Assembly: GCA_010015745.1 (NCBI GenBank)
Contig: ML978160.1
Coordinates: forward strand, 558,001 to 622,000
Reading direction: 5' to 3'
DNA length: 64,000 bases
Source of the DNA: Setomelanomma holmii
Taxonomy: Eukaryota; Ascomycota; Dothideomycetes; Pleosporales; Phaeosphaeriaceae
A program made the position numbers and the translations under genes. Positions 10,464 to 21,227 of the stretch are shown here, one piece after another. The notes beneath the pieces are model-generated. The model was not told the origin of the DNA, did no database searches, and saw nothing but the letters and a program-made list of their open reading frames with translations. Position 1 is the stretch's first letter, and each line of letters starts with the position of its first letter.

Positions 10464-12459
10464 CTAGATAGCTGGTTCTCGACCGTATTGATCTTTAATG
10501 CTCGCGAACAGCTCATTTATCTCCGGCTCATACAACTTTTCTGTAGCCTTTCTCTGAATACTCCCTTTCCCAGTCATCGCGAAGGGTCTTTCCTTCTTCG
10601 CGAAGAGTATCAAGTCCTTTTCCAATTGACCTGTTGTGTCTGCGAACCTATTGGCTTCCTCGATCTTCGGCCATATACCTTCCAGCAACCGTTTCTGGCC
10701 CTCTACTTCTTCAGTATAAGCATTAGGCCCCAGCTCAACTATCGCTGCCGCTTTGTGTCTTCCGGTACCCACCAGTATGCAGTTCTGTACCGAAGGATGC
10801 GACCTGATGTGGTCTTCGTGGATGATAGGGTTGAAATTCCACCCACTTTGAAAGACTATCAGGTCATCCTTTCTGCCCTCGTGTTTCCAATGATGCGTTT
10901 TCGTTGGATGCTTCGTGTAAAGATCTGACATGGAATACTCTTTTAAACTCGGGAAGTTCTTGAATATCCCCTGAAACAGCTCCTGCTTGGGATCTCGGAC
11001 GAAAATAGGCTCGTACAGGTCGGTGTCGCCGCCGACCGGACGCCATTCAATGCCGTTGTGTCTCGAATCTATGCATAGATATTGCCAGTCCTCCGGGTCT
11101 GTAATGTATTGAATCAGAGTGCTTGTTTCGGTGCTGGCAATGATGTTCACCAAGTGACAATGACGTGCGATGATATCACCTGTCTCTTGCGACAAAAGAC
11201 CTGCTAACATTCAGTTTGAAGCGCTGCAGTATTTCCGGATGTTGTACCTCCAACAAAAGTGATAGACTTCAACTTATGAAGCTTGGCCAGGATATCTGGC
11301 CTCTTGGCAACCTCATCTAGAGTGATCGGCAGACAACCTGCCGTATCGATATTACCGTACTCCAGCACCTGGTCGAATGTATCCGCAGTGGTTAGACCTG
11401 GAGGGCCGATCACAATGACAGTGTCAAGGAAGACCGAGCGCAGTATGCCAGAGGCAATCCCAGCGCCATGAAAAACGGGCAGAGCACTAAATGATCGACC
11501 ATTTGCACGAAACCAGGAACCCCAGAGACATGGACGGTTGTCAAGTGGCGGCAGCAACTGGTGAGCGTCCGTGGTCACGGTTGTTGCATTTGACCAGACT
11601 ACAGGCTTAGGCAGTCCTGTTGTACCAGAAGTATGTAGAACCAGCACCTCATCGTCTTTCGCCTCGTCGAATGTTTTCGAATATGGATAATGATCGCTTG
11701 GTGTGTCAGCCAGGAGGATGTCTAAATCTGGCATGCAGGCTGTCTTTATTTGACATGTTGCCAATATTTCCGCAACCGGAAAACCGTCCGAATGTATTAG
11801 CGTGGCACATCTGGTCTTCTGAATGAGGTTGGCATGTCCAGCTATGCTATTGCGGTGTGAGCTGAAGAGAACCTATGCGAAATTGAGGTGAGCCTTATAC
11901 GGATGATTGAACCAGTCAATATGAATACATACCTTATGGCCCGTCTTGATCAAAGCTACCTATGGCAGCACTCGGATTAGTAAGATATCCGTGCTAAAGA
12001 AGGCTTACCACGTTGGAGTTCTGTGGATCTGCTTGGCCGCACAGGTACCATATGACATGCTCCTGGATACAGATGTAAGAGAGCTGAGATAACATACCAG
12101 AATTATGAAATGGCGGATATCAGGATAGCCCATGTACAGGACTGTCTCAAACGTCGAATTCCGCCCTATTTCTTTTTGTATGAAACGAGCCGTCTTGTCG
12201 ATGGCATTGGCAAACTTCGTGAAGTTAGGCCTTGAAAGTTTGAAAGCAGCTGGAGAGATCTCACTGTTCGGAAGCTGACATCTCGAAAGCCGGCGGACAG
12301 CTCTGATGAGCGCGGAAACGAAAAGGCTATCTACACAATGTTAGTGATGCAAAGCGAAAAAGGACATCGTCATACGCGGTTGGGGTCGTTCTTCGCGATC
12401 TCGTCAATTGTGACTGGTAATAGCCTTTGGCCGTACGGCGCAGTTCCTGAGGATTTCAT
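10464..12459 (-). CDS. stand-alone adenylate-forming enzyme (NRPS-like A domain without carrier or reductase)
   Basis: Modelled as six exons: 12459-12376, 12330-12265, 12214-12098, 11959-11933, 11872-11248 and 11203-10464; 552 residues. It opens like fungal NRPS-like reductases (YGQRLLPVTIDEIAKNDPNR, GFRDVSFRT), has VLFSSHRNSIAGHANLI, the ATP-binding core LHTSGTTGLPKPV, LPVFHGAGI, then FVGGAGLLSQETGD, DLYEPIFVRDP and the terminal lysine region MTGKGSIQRKATEKLYEPEI. It should activate a carboxylic acid as an adenylate. Relatives continue into a carrier and a thioester reductase (often over 1000 residues); here a stop follows at once (YGREPAI*). It is either a free-standing ligase or a truncated gene. 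The 138-nt intron before VALIKTGHK could instead contain a 12-nt microexon. Confidence 0.8.
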
Positions 12460-14108
12460 TGCGGCTCCGGCTTGCTGGAATGACAAGAAAATATAGAAGA
12501 AGTGTGAGCTTCTGGAGCAATGTAACTATACCCACCCATCGAGGAGTCACGAGTCCCATGGTCGTCGATTAGTATTGTTAGCTTGACGGGATGAGGTGAG
12601 ACGGGATGAACCTTTCATCGCAAGCATGAAGCTCCCGTCGCTGAGCACAGCGATGGACAGACGTTGTTCATCATCAATACTTCTATGTTGATGCTGTCGC
12701 TTGAATCCAGCCCGAGTTGTTATGTGCGGTTGCACCGTCATCCGTGGTTGTTCAGTATAAAGCGTGATCGTGATGAAAGCTTGGTGAAGCTTGTCGAGGC
12801 TTATCCATGGTCAAAAGTGTATGGGATCATATGAGGCCTAAAAGTGACACCCGGAATTCCCATAAACCTACTGCTAAAAGGTCTAGCATCCTAGGCATAC
12901 CTCTGATAGCGTGGGACTGCTCGTCGAAGCGGCAGGAAGCCGTGACGGCTGCCGTAAGCCCCATGGCCCTGGACACGTGTACGAGCTGACAATCGTCCAA
13001 TCTCCCTCTATACGGCATCAATGTGAGGGACAATTAGTGTTCAGTCAGATTGATTAGTTCTCTTGTGATAAATCCATGCGCCAAAAAAATATTCTTGGTT
13101 GGCCAATGTTCGTGATGGAGGATGGCGGAGCTGATGGTGATCGTGTCGGAACTCGCACGAGCGTGACTTGGAGGCACAGGCCACCCGAGTTCCTGCTCCC
13201 CAGCGCCGTCGTTATCATTTCCATCATCGCTCACTCCAACAAGGCATGCTATACTGGCGCCTCCAGCTGGTGTTATCGTCTAAGATACACCTCACTGATC
13301 CCATCGGAAAGAACCGGGAAGGTTGACGGCTCGCGCTTACTGGCACCTTCCGTCTACCCCGCGTCATATGCAGCAGCGCCGATTTGGGCCACAGCTCCGA
13401 TACCTCGAGTGGGATAGCAGAGACGCAAAGTAGCTCGGAGCCACCTAGGGGTCACTATGGCCAGCCTATGCAACTCCCGACGGGTCACGGAAGCAAGCCG
13501 GGAGGACGCGCATCTTCCATAGCTTGGGACGCCTATCACGAGATAGAACTCGAACCAGTATGCTCTCTGGGGATTTCTTCTCTTGAAGTTCCTCAAGTTA
13601 CGGTGGCAGGTTGTCTTGAATGATTTCGTGCTCTCGTGATTGAGCATGAAGGACGGCATTTACGCCGCAGAGGTTCGACCCTCGCCATCTAAGCTAGCGA
13701 TCACTCTCACCACCATTCAGCGACGTAGTATGCCACACATTGCAGCTTCTTGTGCACGTACATATCAGGTGCGGCAAAATTGTTGATTTGCGACTCGGTC
13801 GCTTTCGGCCGGTTGGTCCACTTCCTGAGCATCAAGATTGCCGTATTGGGAGCAGACCTAGTCGAGCTGATAGCACGACATCGACACCACCACAGTCGCC
13901 ATGAAACCCCGCAAGGTGCACACAAGGCGTTGCACAGCACGCAATTCCACGCAATTTTGCAAAATCATTCGAGCTCCCGAGTAGCAATGAATGGTTCCGC
14001 AGCATGGTCGGGGGCATGCGTATATATTGGTCGATCACCACTGACGTAGCTCCACCACTTCAACACCAAGGGAACTCCTCGAAGACGATTCAGACCAGTT
14101 GCATCAAT
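12460..14108. promoter_or_regulatory. long divergent intergenic region
   Basis: 1.65 kb between the start codons of the adenylation enzyme (minus) and the DszC/SfnB-like monooxygenase (plus). The short frames here show no conserved features. It should contain both promoters; no gene or mobile element was recognised. Confidence 0.45.
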
Positions 14109-15602
14109 ATGGCGAGTTCAAATGGCACCAATGGCACCGACGGTGCTCAAGGAAACGCAAGAGAAGTCCCATCCACAGACCCCGCTGTGTAAGTCTGTCC
14201 TGATTACGCTTTGGCAGCCAAACATCTGCTGACGCCTTCATGCAACCAGCTACGCAGAGTATGAAAAAAAGTGGTCTGCGATCCCACAAGATGAGGATGG
14301 CTGGCTGCAGCGAGCTCAAGAAGTTGCAGACGTTCTCGCCGTGGACGCAGGAGTAAGAGAAAGAGAGAACAAATCACCACGTGCAGAAGTAGCTCTGCTG
14401 AAGCATGCCGGTCTATTGAAGCTCCTCGGCCCAAAGAAGTACGGCGGAGGCGAGCAGTCATGGAGTGTAGGATATCGAGCTATCCGTAAAGTGGCGGAAG
14501 CGGACGGGTATGCTTGAAGCCTGTTTTTGAAAAGCGATTACTGAACGTGTATCCAGCTCCTTAGGTATGCTGCTGGGCTATCACCTCTTGTGGTCAACAA
14601 CAGCAAATGTTGTCGGTACCCTGGAGCAAGCCGATCGGGTGCAAAAGCTCATCAACGAAAACAACTACTTCATTGGAGGCGCTGTGAATCCACGTGACAG
14701 CGACTTATCCATCAAGTCTGATGGCGATGACCTTGTCTTCAGTGGTTTCAAGCATTTCAACACCGGCGGCGTCATTTCCGATCTGACCGTGCTCGAAGGT
14801 GTATACGAGGGCACTCAGCAGCATATCTTTGCATTCGCGAAGACAAACCAGGAAGGAATCCAATTCTCACACGATTGGAACAATATTGGACTGCGTTTGA
14901 CAGAATCTGGTAGCGTCAAGATCAGCAATGTGTCCGTCCCGTGGTCAGAAGCACTGGGCTGGGACACCGAGAAGAAAGAGCCACGCTCAGATGCCCTGCT
15001 AATCCCATTTGCTTCATTGCTTTTGCCCACAATTCAGCTGGTCTTCAGTAACTTCTATCTCGGAATTGCTCTTGGTGCGCAAGACTATGCTTCGCGGTAC
15101 ACGACGAAAAACACGCTTGCTTGGCCCTTTGGAGGAGATGTATGTCCTATAGTTCCCAATTGTCAACCAAATGCTAATCAAGAAGCAGAACAAAGAGAAA
15201 GCAACCGATGAGTTCTACATTCTCGAAAGACACGGCAACTTCCATGCTCACCTCCGTGCTGCTGTCGCCTTGGCAGATCGCGCCGGCGACCAGATCAGTC
15301 AAGTGTACGCTAAGTACTCAGGAGATCTGGCAACACGAGCGAAGCTCGAAGCCCGCAAAAGGGGTGAGGTTGCGGAATGGGTCGCCAGCGCGAAAGTAGT
15401 CACGACAGATACGGCGCTACGCGTCACTGCTGGCGTCTTTGAAGTTACTGGAGCAAAGTCTACAAGCCAAAAGGTCGGGCTTGATCGATTCTGGAGAGAT
15501 GTGCGCACGCACACTTTGCACGATCCTGTCGCGTACAAGAACCGTGAATTGGGCAAATTCCAGCTGTTGGGAGAGGTGCCAGAGCCCACTTGGTACACGT
15601 GA
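14109..15602 (+). CDS. acyl-CoA dehydrogenase-fold flavin monooxygenase (DszC/SfnB-like)
   Basis: Four exons: 14109-14188, 14250-14507, 14557-15139 and 15189-15602; introns 49-61 nt; 444 residues. After a short polar leader the sequence follows the DszC/SfnB branch of the acyl-CoA dehydrogenase fold: LLKHAGLLKLLGPKKYGGGE, SLGMLLGYHLLW, FSGFKHFNTGGVISD, LRLTESGSVKISNVSVPW, FSNFYLGIALGAQDYASRY and FWRDVRTHTLHDPVAYKNRE. DszC oxidises dibenzothiophene to the sulfone with FMNH2, and SfnB-type proteins accompany dimethylsulfone use in Pseudomonas. With the SfnG-like enzyme 6 kb away, a role in organosulfur oxidation for sulfur supply is likely, but the substrate cannot be read from sequence. Confidence 0.87.
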
Positions 15603-15998
15603 ACTTAGCACCGCGCTTCAATGAATGTTTCTTCGATAAACAATCTCACATAATGAGGAGATGTTGATATTGTGGTTCAACTGCACGCTCGTCTGACCCA
15701 AAATGAGACGAAATGTGATGAGTCAGCAGTGTGGAAATTAGCGATGACGTATCACCTACCATGGGACAACATTCGAATGACCTACGCCTAGCAGTGTCTT
15801 CTCTCCTTCTCGTCTGTTATTGGATCTTCACGTGTCGTCTTTGGTCAATTGAGCGTATTGCGTGAGGTTGCTACACTGTGACCCGCACTCGCCAAGACCG
15901 AAAGCCCGCAGCCCGCAGCTCACCTAGCCCGCGACAAAAGTTACTGTGCAACTCTACCACGCTTTGCATCTCCACTCCACCACACGAACACCGTCAAA
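15603..15998. promoter_or_regulatory. intergenic region upstream of PAM17
   Basis: 396 bp between the end of the DszC/SfnB-like gene and the PAM17 start on the same strand. No gene seen. Confidence 0.4.
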
Positions 15999-16773
15999 AT
16001 GCTCTCACGGAGTGCTTTATGCCCAGCGAGGGCGTTTGCGAACCGCTTTCCGCCCACAATCTTCGCGCCCATCACGACCGCGACACCTTCATTCTCCACA
16101 TGGACACGAAACAGCAAGCTCCGACAACCTCAACGCGCTCTCCCTGTCGCTCGAAGCTCCTTCGCCAGCAGAACTACCATCCGTAGTGCAACATCAGCAT
16201 CCACACAACCACCAACTGGCACCGCACCAACAGCCCCACCTCAACTCACATGGAATGACTTCTTCGCACTCCGCCGAACGCGACGACGAATTGGCCAGGG
16301 CTGTTCTGTGGTAGGCGCAGTCGCTGTCACATACTATGGCCTCACCACCATGATGACGAACGGCTACGACGCTACACTGTCCGCGCAGCTGGGCGGCTTG
16401 GATCCGTTCATGCTGATGGGCCTGAGCACTTTTGGCATGTTGGCTGTTGGATGGTTGATTGGGCCTATCTTCGGCAATCAAGTGTTCAACTTGGCATACA
16501 GAGGCGTGCTCGCGGAATTCACTGCGGTAAGTCATAGCCCGCGGCGCGGAATGTATGGTGCTAGATACGACACTAATGCACAAACAGAAAGACTCTGGCT
16601 TCTTCAACCGCATCAAGCGCCACCGAGTTGACCCTACCGCGTCATCGCTCGCGAACCCACCGCCAGATTACTATGGCGAGAAGATTGGTAGTGTGGCGGG
16701 CTACCGGAGGTGGTTGAAGGATCAACGCGCTTTCAACCTTAAGACGGGCAGGTACCGAGCAGGCAAACTATAA
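15999..16773 (+). CDS. PAM17: presequence translocase-associated motor subunit PAM17
   Basis: Two exons, 15999-16526 and 16588-16773, with a 61-nt intron (GTAAGT..ACAG); 237 residues. The first ~65 residues form an Arg/Ser/Ala-rich presequence. LTWNDFFALRRTRRRIG then leads into two membrane segments near residues 99-117 and 136-158 (DPFMLMGLSTFGMLAVGWLI, then GPIFG). The C-terminus has DSGFFNRIKRHRVDPTASSL, NPPPDYYGEKIGSVAGYRRW and LKDQRAFN, hallmark blocks of PAM17. The protein sits in the mitochondrial inner membrane with TIM23 and helps the import motor pull proteins into the matrix. Complete and unremarkable. Confidence 0.93.
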
Positions 16774-18400
16774 GAGCAGGGTATTCATTAGTCTCTACGC
16801 GCGCAGGATTCTGAGACTTGCGGGATTTGAGGACGACGTGTCGTATCAAGGCCTGTCGAGGATGTCTGTGAGTCGAGAGAGGGGTGCAACATTGGGGAGC
16901 AGCATGCACAAGCAGCCATGACTGCGACCATTTCATTTTCTTTGTAAGTGTATGAGCGTCGACTATGATTCGACAATACCAGCATACAGGCGCTTTGGAC
17001 GGGCCGAGATTTCCTATGTCAAAAATCTATCCAATGGCAACGACACTGCTATTGTACTTGTACCGCTGTACTTGACAAGTCAATCTCCGTTCTCCGGGTT
17101 CCACTCTTCTCAAGTCTGCATCGCCCTATCTCGGTAATCCCGAGTCGTCCTGAAAGTGTATTGCTCGTCAGTCTAGAGCGGTATGGGACGAACAGGCTCA
17201 TACCTGCATGGACCGTAACCGGGCCTAGACGCATAAATCCTTCAGAACATCGATGGAACAAAAGCCACGAATGGCAGCATACTTGTGGTTGGTCGTGAGT
17301 GCGGGTCGAGCCAAGTCCAGCAGGGCGACCCTTTGACAGCAGTCTTAGTATTGTTCTTCACCCGCCTTTTCCAGCATCACAAGCGCGCAATTCGAGCTCC
17401 GACAATCGACATATAAAGTCAATAATATGGACAGGCCTAATCATCAAGCGTTCGAAACCATCAATCGCATCCTCACACGTTCATATTCATATTTCTCCTG
17501 TCGACCAATCGCTACATACAGCAACAGCATCAACATGAGATCATTCCTCGACGAATCATATCTTCCGAGATCGCTATACTTCGACGATTCTCGGCGCTAT
17601 CAAGGCATACAGCATAATTGCATCCTCGCACCCGCTGCAGACTGCACGAAGAATACTCTACCAGTGAAAAACACATGCAAAGGCCAAAACAACGATGGCG
17701 AAGAGGAGTCTGTGCGACCGCAACATGTTACGATCGGGACAGGTACGAGTCGCCCTTCGAAGGAGTCAACGTTGTTGGGGAAGGGAGAAGCAAGGGTGAT
17801 GATGGTGGAGGTTTCGCGCGTGCGCGTTCACTGGTAGGCCCATAGAACTCCAATTCGGATGGAAACATCAAGAAGATTTAGCGAAAAGGCGATCATGGAT
17901 GAATCATCACGGCACGGAAAGCATCATTAGCCCCCAAACATTGCCTTTGCGCCGCACTACTGGACTGCGCGATATCCTGGTACTAGAGAAGTCAGTAATG
18001 AATATCAAGTACACAAACGCTAAGGCAGAGCATCGGCGTAATTACATACATCACATGTATCGATCTATAAAGGAACTTGGCATGTTTGGTATTAATTTAT
18101 ATTCATTCTTGGGTATCATCTCTAAAGCAAAGTCCCTGCCATTGACCCTATACCTCACTTGTATTACTTCTTCTTCCACCTTGGAGTCGTATCAGCTGCC
18201 CTGCAGCTCTACTTGTCCTATGATACGAGGTTCACCTGTCTTACAGGATTTTGCCTTCACGGCGTGGTTTTCGCAAAGCAATGCACGTCCAGGAAGCGCT
18301 ATTGGGGCTTTCGAGCTTCAACGTCCCTGGGTGTACAGCAGGGAGCCTGCTCAATTGATGAGTCTTTTCGCCGTCTTGCTTGTCTATGGATCTTGGGACT
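16774..18400. other. intergenic region with only a weak small ORF
   Basis: 1.6 kb between PAM17 and the 3' end of the first zinc-ribbon gene. One frame starting at 17535 (ATG, stop near 17837, about 100 residues, beginning MRSFLDESYLPRSLYFDD) could be a small gene, but it has no recognised motif and its tail looks random, so it is not called. Confidence 0.4.
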
Positions 18401-19219
18401 CTAGGTTTTGGATGGCTTGCGTGCCGGCTCCAGGAATTCATCGATGCTTAAATCGCACAACCGCTGGGGCTGCCGATGATCGCGAGAAGGTTCCATGCGA
18501 ACTTCTTGCGGAGGCTGAGGTTGCCGCGTCACAGCCCGACGAACTGCGTTGTGTCGCCGAAGCTGACATGGTGGCGGCTCGACTGGCGACAGCTCGACTT
18601 GCTGGTGTCGAGTGAGACGCTCAACTGCTTGCATCTTGCGTTCATGTCGCAATTTCAGTGCGGCAGCACTGGGATTAAAACGGTACTTATCCGGCGAACC
18701 CATGAGAAACGTCACCCAGTCCTCATTGGGCCAAGCTCCGCAAGAACAGGAGCGAAGTTTACCTGTAGCCCGGTGGGTCTGGCCACACTCAGGGCACATG
18801 CGTCCAGCGTACGGGGACTGATGGTTGACCAGGCGGCAGTCGTCCCGTGACATTTCCTCGTTCAATGGGTTCAAAACTTCAGATGAAGCGCACTTCTTCT
18901 TGCAGAAGATGTGGTCGCATTCACGACACCGCCGCTTCTTGAAGGGATTTGGACCGTGCCAGTGGACGAGGTCGTTTTCTGCCCTACAGCAGCAAATCCA
19001 GACACCGTTCGCGACATCGAGTGAGTACATGCTATGCATGAAATTTGGTTCATCGTGTGTCGCCCAGAAGTCATGTTCAGGTGGTGCTTCGGCACGTCTA
19101 CCTGAAGCGAAGTCCTGCTCAGGTCGATGGGGATTTATTTTTGGGCGCTTTTGTGCCGCATATGTAGTTTGTTGGCCGGTGAGAGCGAAGACGGAACGAA
19201 TTTTCCAACCGTACGGCAT
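18401..19219 (-). CDS. zinc-ribbon protein, paralogue A
   Basis: Single open frame of 272 residues starting MPYGWKIRSVFALTG. The centre (about residues 68-175) is a cysteine-rich module: GVWICCCRAENDLVHWHGPN, PFKKRRCRECDHIFCKKKC, SSEVLNP, then MCPECGQTH and CSCGAWPNEDW, followed by a Y-R-x-N-P motif (KYRFNPS). The paired CxxC units suggest two zinc ribbons. The C-terminal ~90 residues are basic and proline/glutamine-rich. The neighbour at 19902-20675 has the same layout on the same strand, so they are tandem paralogues. I recall similar putative zinc-ribbon proteins in Dothideomycetes, all without known function. Not secreted (no signal peptide). Confidence 0.72.
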   Translation of the reverse strand: MPYGWKIRSVFALTGQQTTYAAQKRPKINPHRPEQDFASGRRAEAPPEHDFWATHDEPNFMHSMYSLDVANGVWICCCRAENDLVHWHGPNPFKKRRCRECDHIFCKKKCASSEVLNPLNEEMSRDDCRLVNHQSPYAGRMCPECGQTHRATGKLRSCSCGAWPNEDWVTFLMGSPDKYRFNPSAAALKLRHERKMQAVERLTRHQQVELSPVEPPPCQLRRHNAVRRAVTRQPQPPQEVRMEPSRDHRQPQRLCDLSIDEFLEPARKPSKT

Positions 19220-19901
19220 TTTGAGTGTGGTTCTTGTATTGCGTTTGCAATTGCAAACTTCTGAAGAGATTTGGTGGTAATCCTAGGGACAGTATCAGCT
19301 CTGATTATATAGTACTTGGACTGCATGCTTTCGAGGTATTGTGTATACGCGATGTCGGTTGGTGTAAATATATAGTGGTGTTGTGAATGAATTTCGTGGT
19401 GTCGAGAGGTAGACACAGTGTATACACACAATGTACTCCGGCTTGCAAATCCATGCGCGCACAATAACTCTAGGTAGAAGACTTAGCTGAGGCATATTCA
19501 AATCACATCATGTGGAATTCAAGGTTAAGGTAAGATCTTATGTATTCTAGTACGGATTTACATGAGTAGGTCGAACGAACTAATAAGCCAACAGAGTGTG
19601 AGACATGAAGCTCGCCAAGAAACATCAGGGCATTGTCTTGCCAGCATGTCTCTGCAAACCACGTTGTGTTTGTATATACATCGGTGCTCGGCGGGTACTG
19701 CTTCGTTGTTCAAGATGAAAGTCGGCGTACGAAGGAGCAATCAACGTGAGAGAGACATACTTTGGCACAATTGAGAGACAACTGGGAAACCTTGACTTGT
19801 ACAGCAAATAAAACGTTATTGACGTGAAAGAATGCTACAGTACGATCAAGGGGTATCCGCATTGCATTCAAACAACCCATCCTTCTAGTGCCAGTGCATC
19901 A
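19220..19901. other. intergenic region between zinc-ribbon paralogues
   Basis: 682 bp holding the promoter of paralogue A and the 3' flank of paralogue B. Only short frames; nothing recognised. Confidence 0.4.
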
Positions 19902-20675
19902 TCATGGATTTGTACAGCCCAGTGCCGTGGCTGGCCTCGATTCTAGAGCTGCCGTGTCCCACTGGAACACCAATCTCGCGGCATCGTCCGCTCGCGCGTC
20001 GATGAGCTTCGCGAAGCTCGAGTCTGGATCCCGTCGATACGGCTCGACATTACCAATGTGGTATCGCGGCCAGTCTCCGTATGATGATGTTCCGCACCCG
20101 GCGCACGTAACGCCATAGAAATCCAGTGTTGTACCTTCCATCTCTGCTCGATGGCTGAGCCCACAGGCAGTGCATACATGGCAGTAACGAATTTCCCGCT
20201 CGATGGCAGGTCGAGGAGCATGGATCAGGCCGCGAGGCCAAGGCGTCAGAACCTCTGAAGAATGGCAGTCTGAGCACAGCACACGATTGCACCGGCTGCA
20301 GCAGAGAAATTTGAACGGGAATGGCCCCTTCCAGTGGCGCAGGATGTTCTCATGGTGGCAGTAACAGCAGATCCAGATTCCATCGCCAATGTCGGCATCA
20401 GTTCTCAACGACCGTATAGATGGGTACTTGTTTTCGAGTATCAAGTATGGTTCTGTAGGGGCCTCGGCAAGTACGGCAGAGTCAAAGAGGTCTTGCAGAC
20501 TGCCACTGCGCGAGCTCTCTTTCGAGGACCGTGAGTCGGGAAAAGTCAAGACGGAAAGCTGGGTGGGATCGTGCTGTCTTCGCGGTTCGACCTTCCCGAG
20601 GACGTTGGTCAGTCCGAGGGCGAGGGCCGTGGAGATGCGGCGTGGGCTAAAGATGTTGCTCTTTGGATCGAGCAT
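19902..20675 (-). CDS. zinc-ribbon protein, paralogue B
   Basis: 257 residues from the ATG at 20675 (MLDPKSNIFSPRRISTALAL). The frame is open up to 20996 with other ATGs (20777, 20996). The 20675 start is preferred because it gives a length and lead-in like paralogue A. The core GIWICCYCHHENILRHWKGP, PFKFLCCSRCNRVLCSDCHS, SEVLTPW, CTACGLSHRAE and CAGCGTSSYGDW aligns block for block with paralogue A, including the histidine-tryptophan-glycine-proline and SSEVL signatures. The tail is short (SSFAKLIDARADDAARLVF). Zinc binding is inferred from the cysteine pattern; no function can be assigned. Confidence 0.7.
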   Translation of the reverse strand: MLDPKSNIFSPRRISTALALGLTNVLGKVEPRRQHDPTQLSVLTFPDSRSSKESSRSGSLQDLFDSAVLAEAPTEPYLILENKYPSIRSLRTDADIGDGIWICCYCHHENILRHWKGPFPFKFLCCSRCNRVLCSDCHSSEVLTPWPRGLIHAPRPAIEREIRYCHVCTACGLSHRAEMEGTTLDFYGVTCAGCGTSSYGDWPRYHIGNVEPYRRDPDSSFAKLIDARADDAARLVFQWDTAALESRPATALGCTNP

Positions 20676-21227
20676 GATGCCCAGTTGCCGCACAGCGGAA
20701 AGTTGATGTTGTGCAGCTTCAGTTGAGGTCGACGTGAATTGGCTGCATTGAAACTTCTTGACGGTACACATATCCATATGGCGTGATTGCTCTGCGTGAG
20801 TCTGGCGCAGCTGCCTCCGCTCGCACCTTCCACTTACTAGGTAGGAAGTCGCCTGGGCTGGGTCACAGACAGGTGCGACAGGATTTAGGATACAACCTAC
20901 CTCTCTTTCACCCAATTGTACGTCCAGACTTGACGATGTGAGCTGAAATGTCAACACTTCTGTAGGGCGCCGAAGTACTGCAATACGCGTACGCACTTCG
21001 CGGTGGACCCATTAGTGGCTTACACCTGTTCAACATGTTGTCGAAAGCCGGGTGACTTGGCCTTTGATACTTCGCGATTGACGTGTGGATGTGTTCGTGG
21101 TGCGATTGTGAAGTTCAGGGACAGCGCTGCCGCCATTGGCCAGCGCTAGCTTAGCCCTACCATTTGCTCCGGAAACTGTCCTCTACTCGCGTGTGCTGCC
21201 TGGACGTTAACATCACAACCACGTATC
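20676..21227. promoter_or_regulatory. divergent intergenic region
   Basis: 552 bp between zinc-ribbon paralogue B (minus) and the Ste24 gene (plus). The left third could be coding if paralogue B starts further upstream at 20777 or 20996. Confidence 0.4.

Noticed and set aside
17535..17837. Small plus-strand frame of about 100 codons
   Set aside because: No homology-like blocks, no splice partner, tail looks like non-coding sequence.
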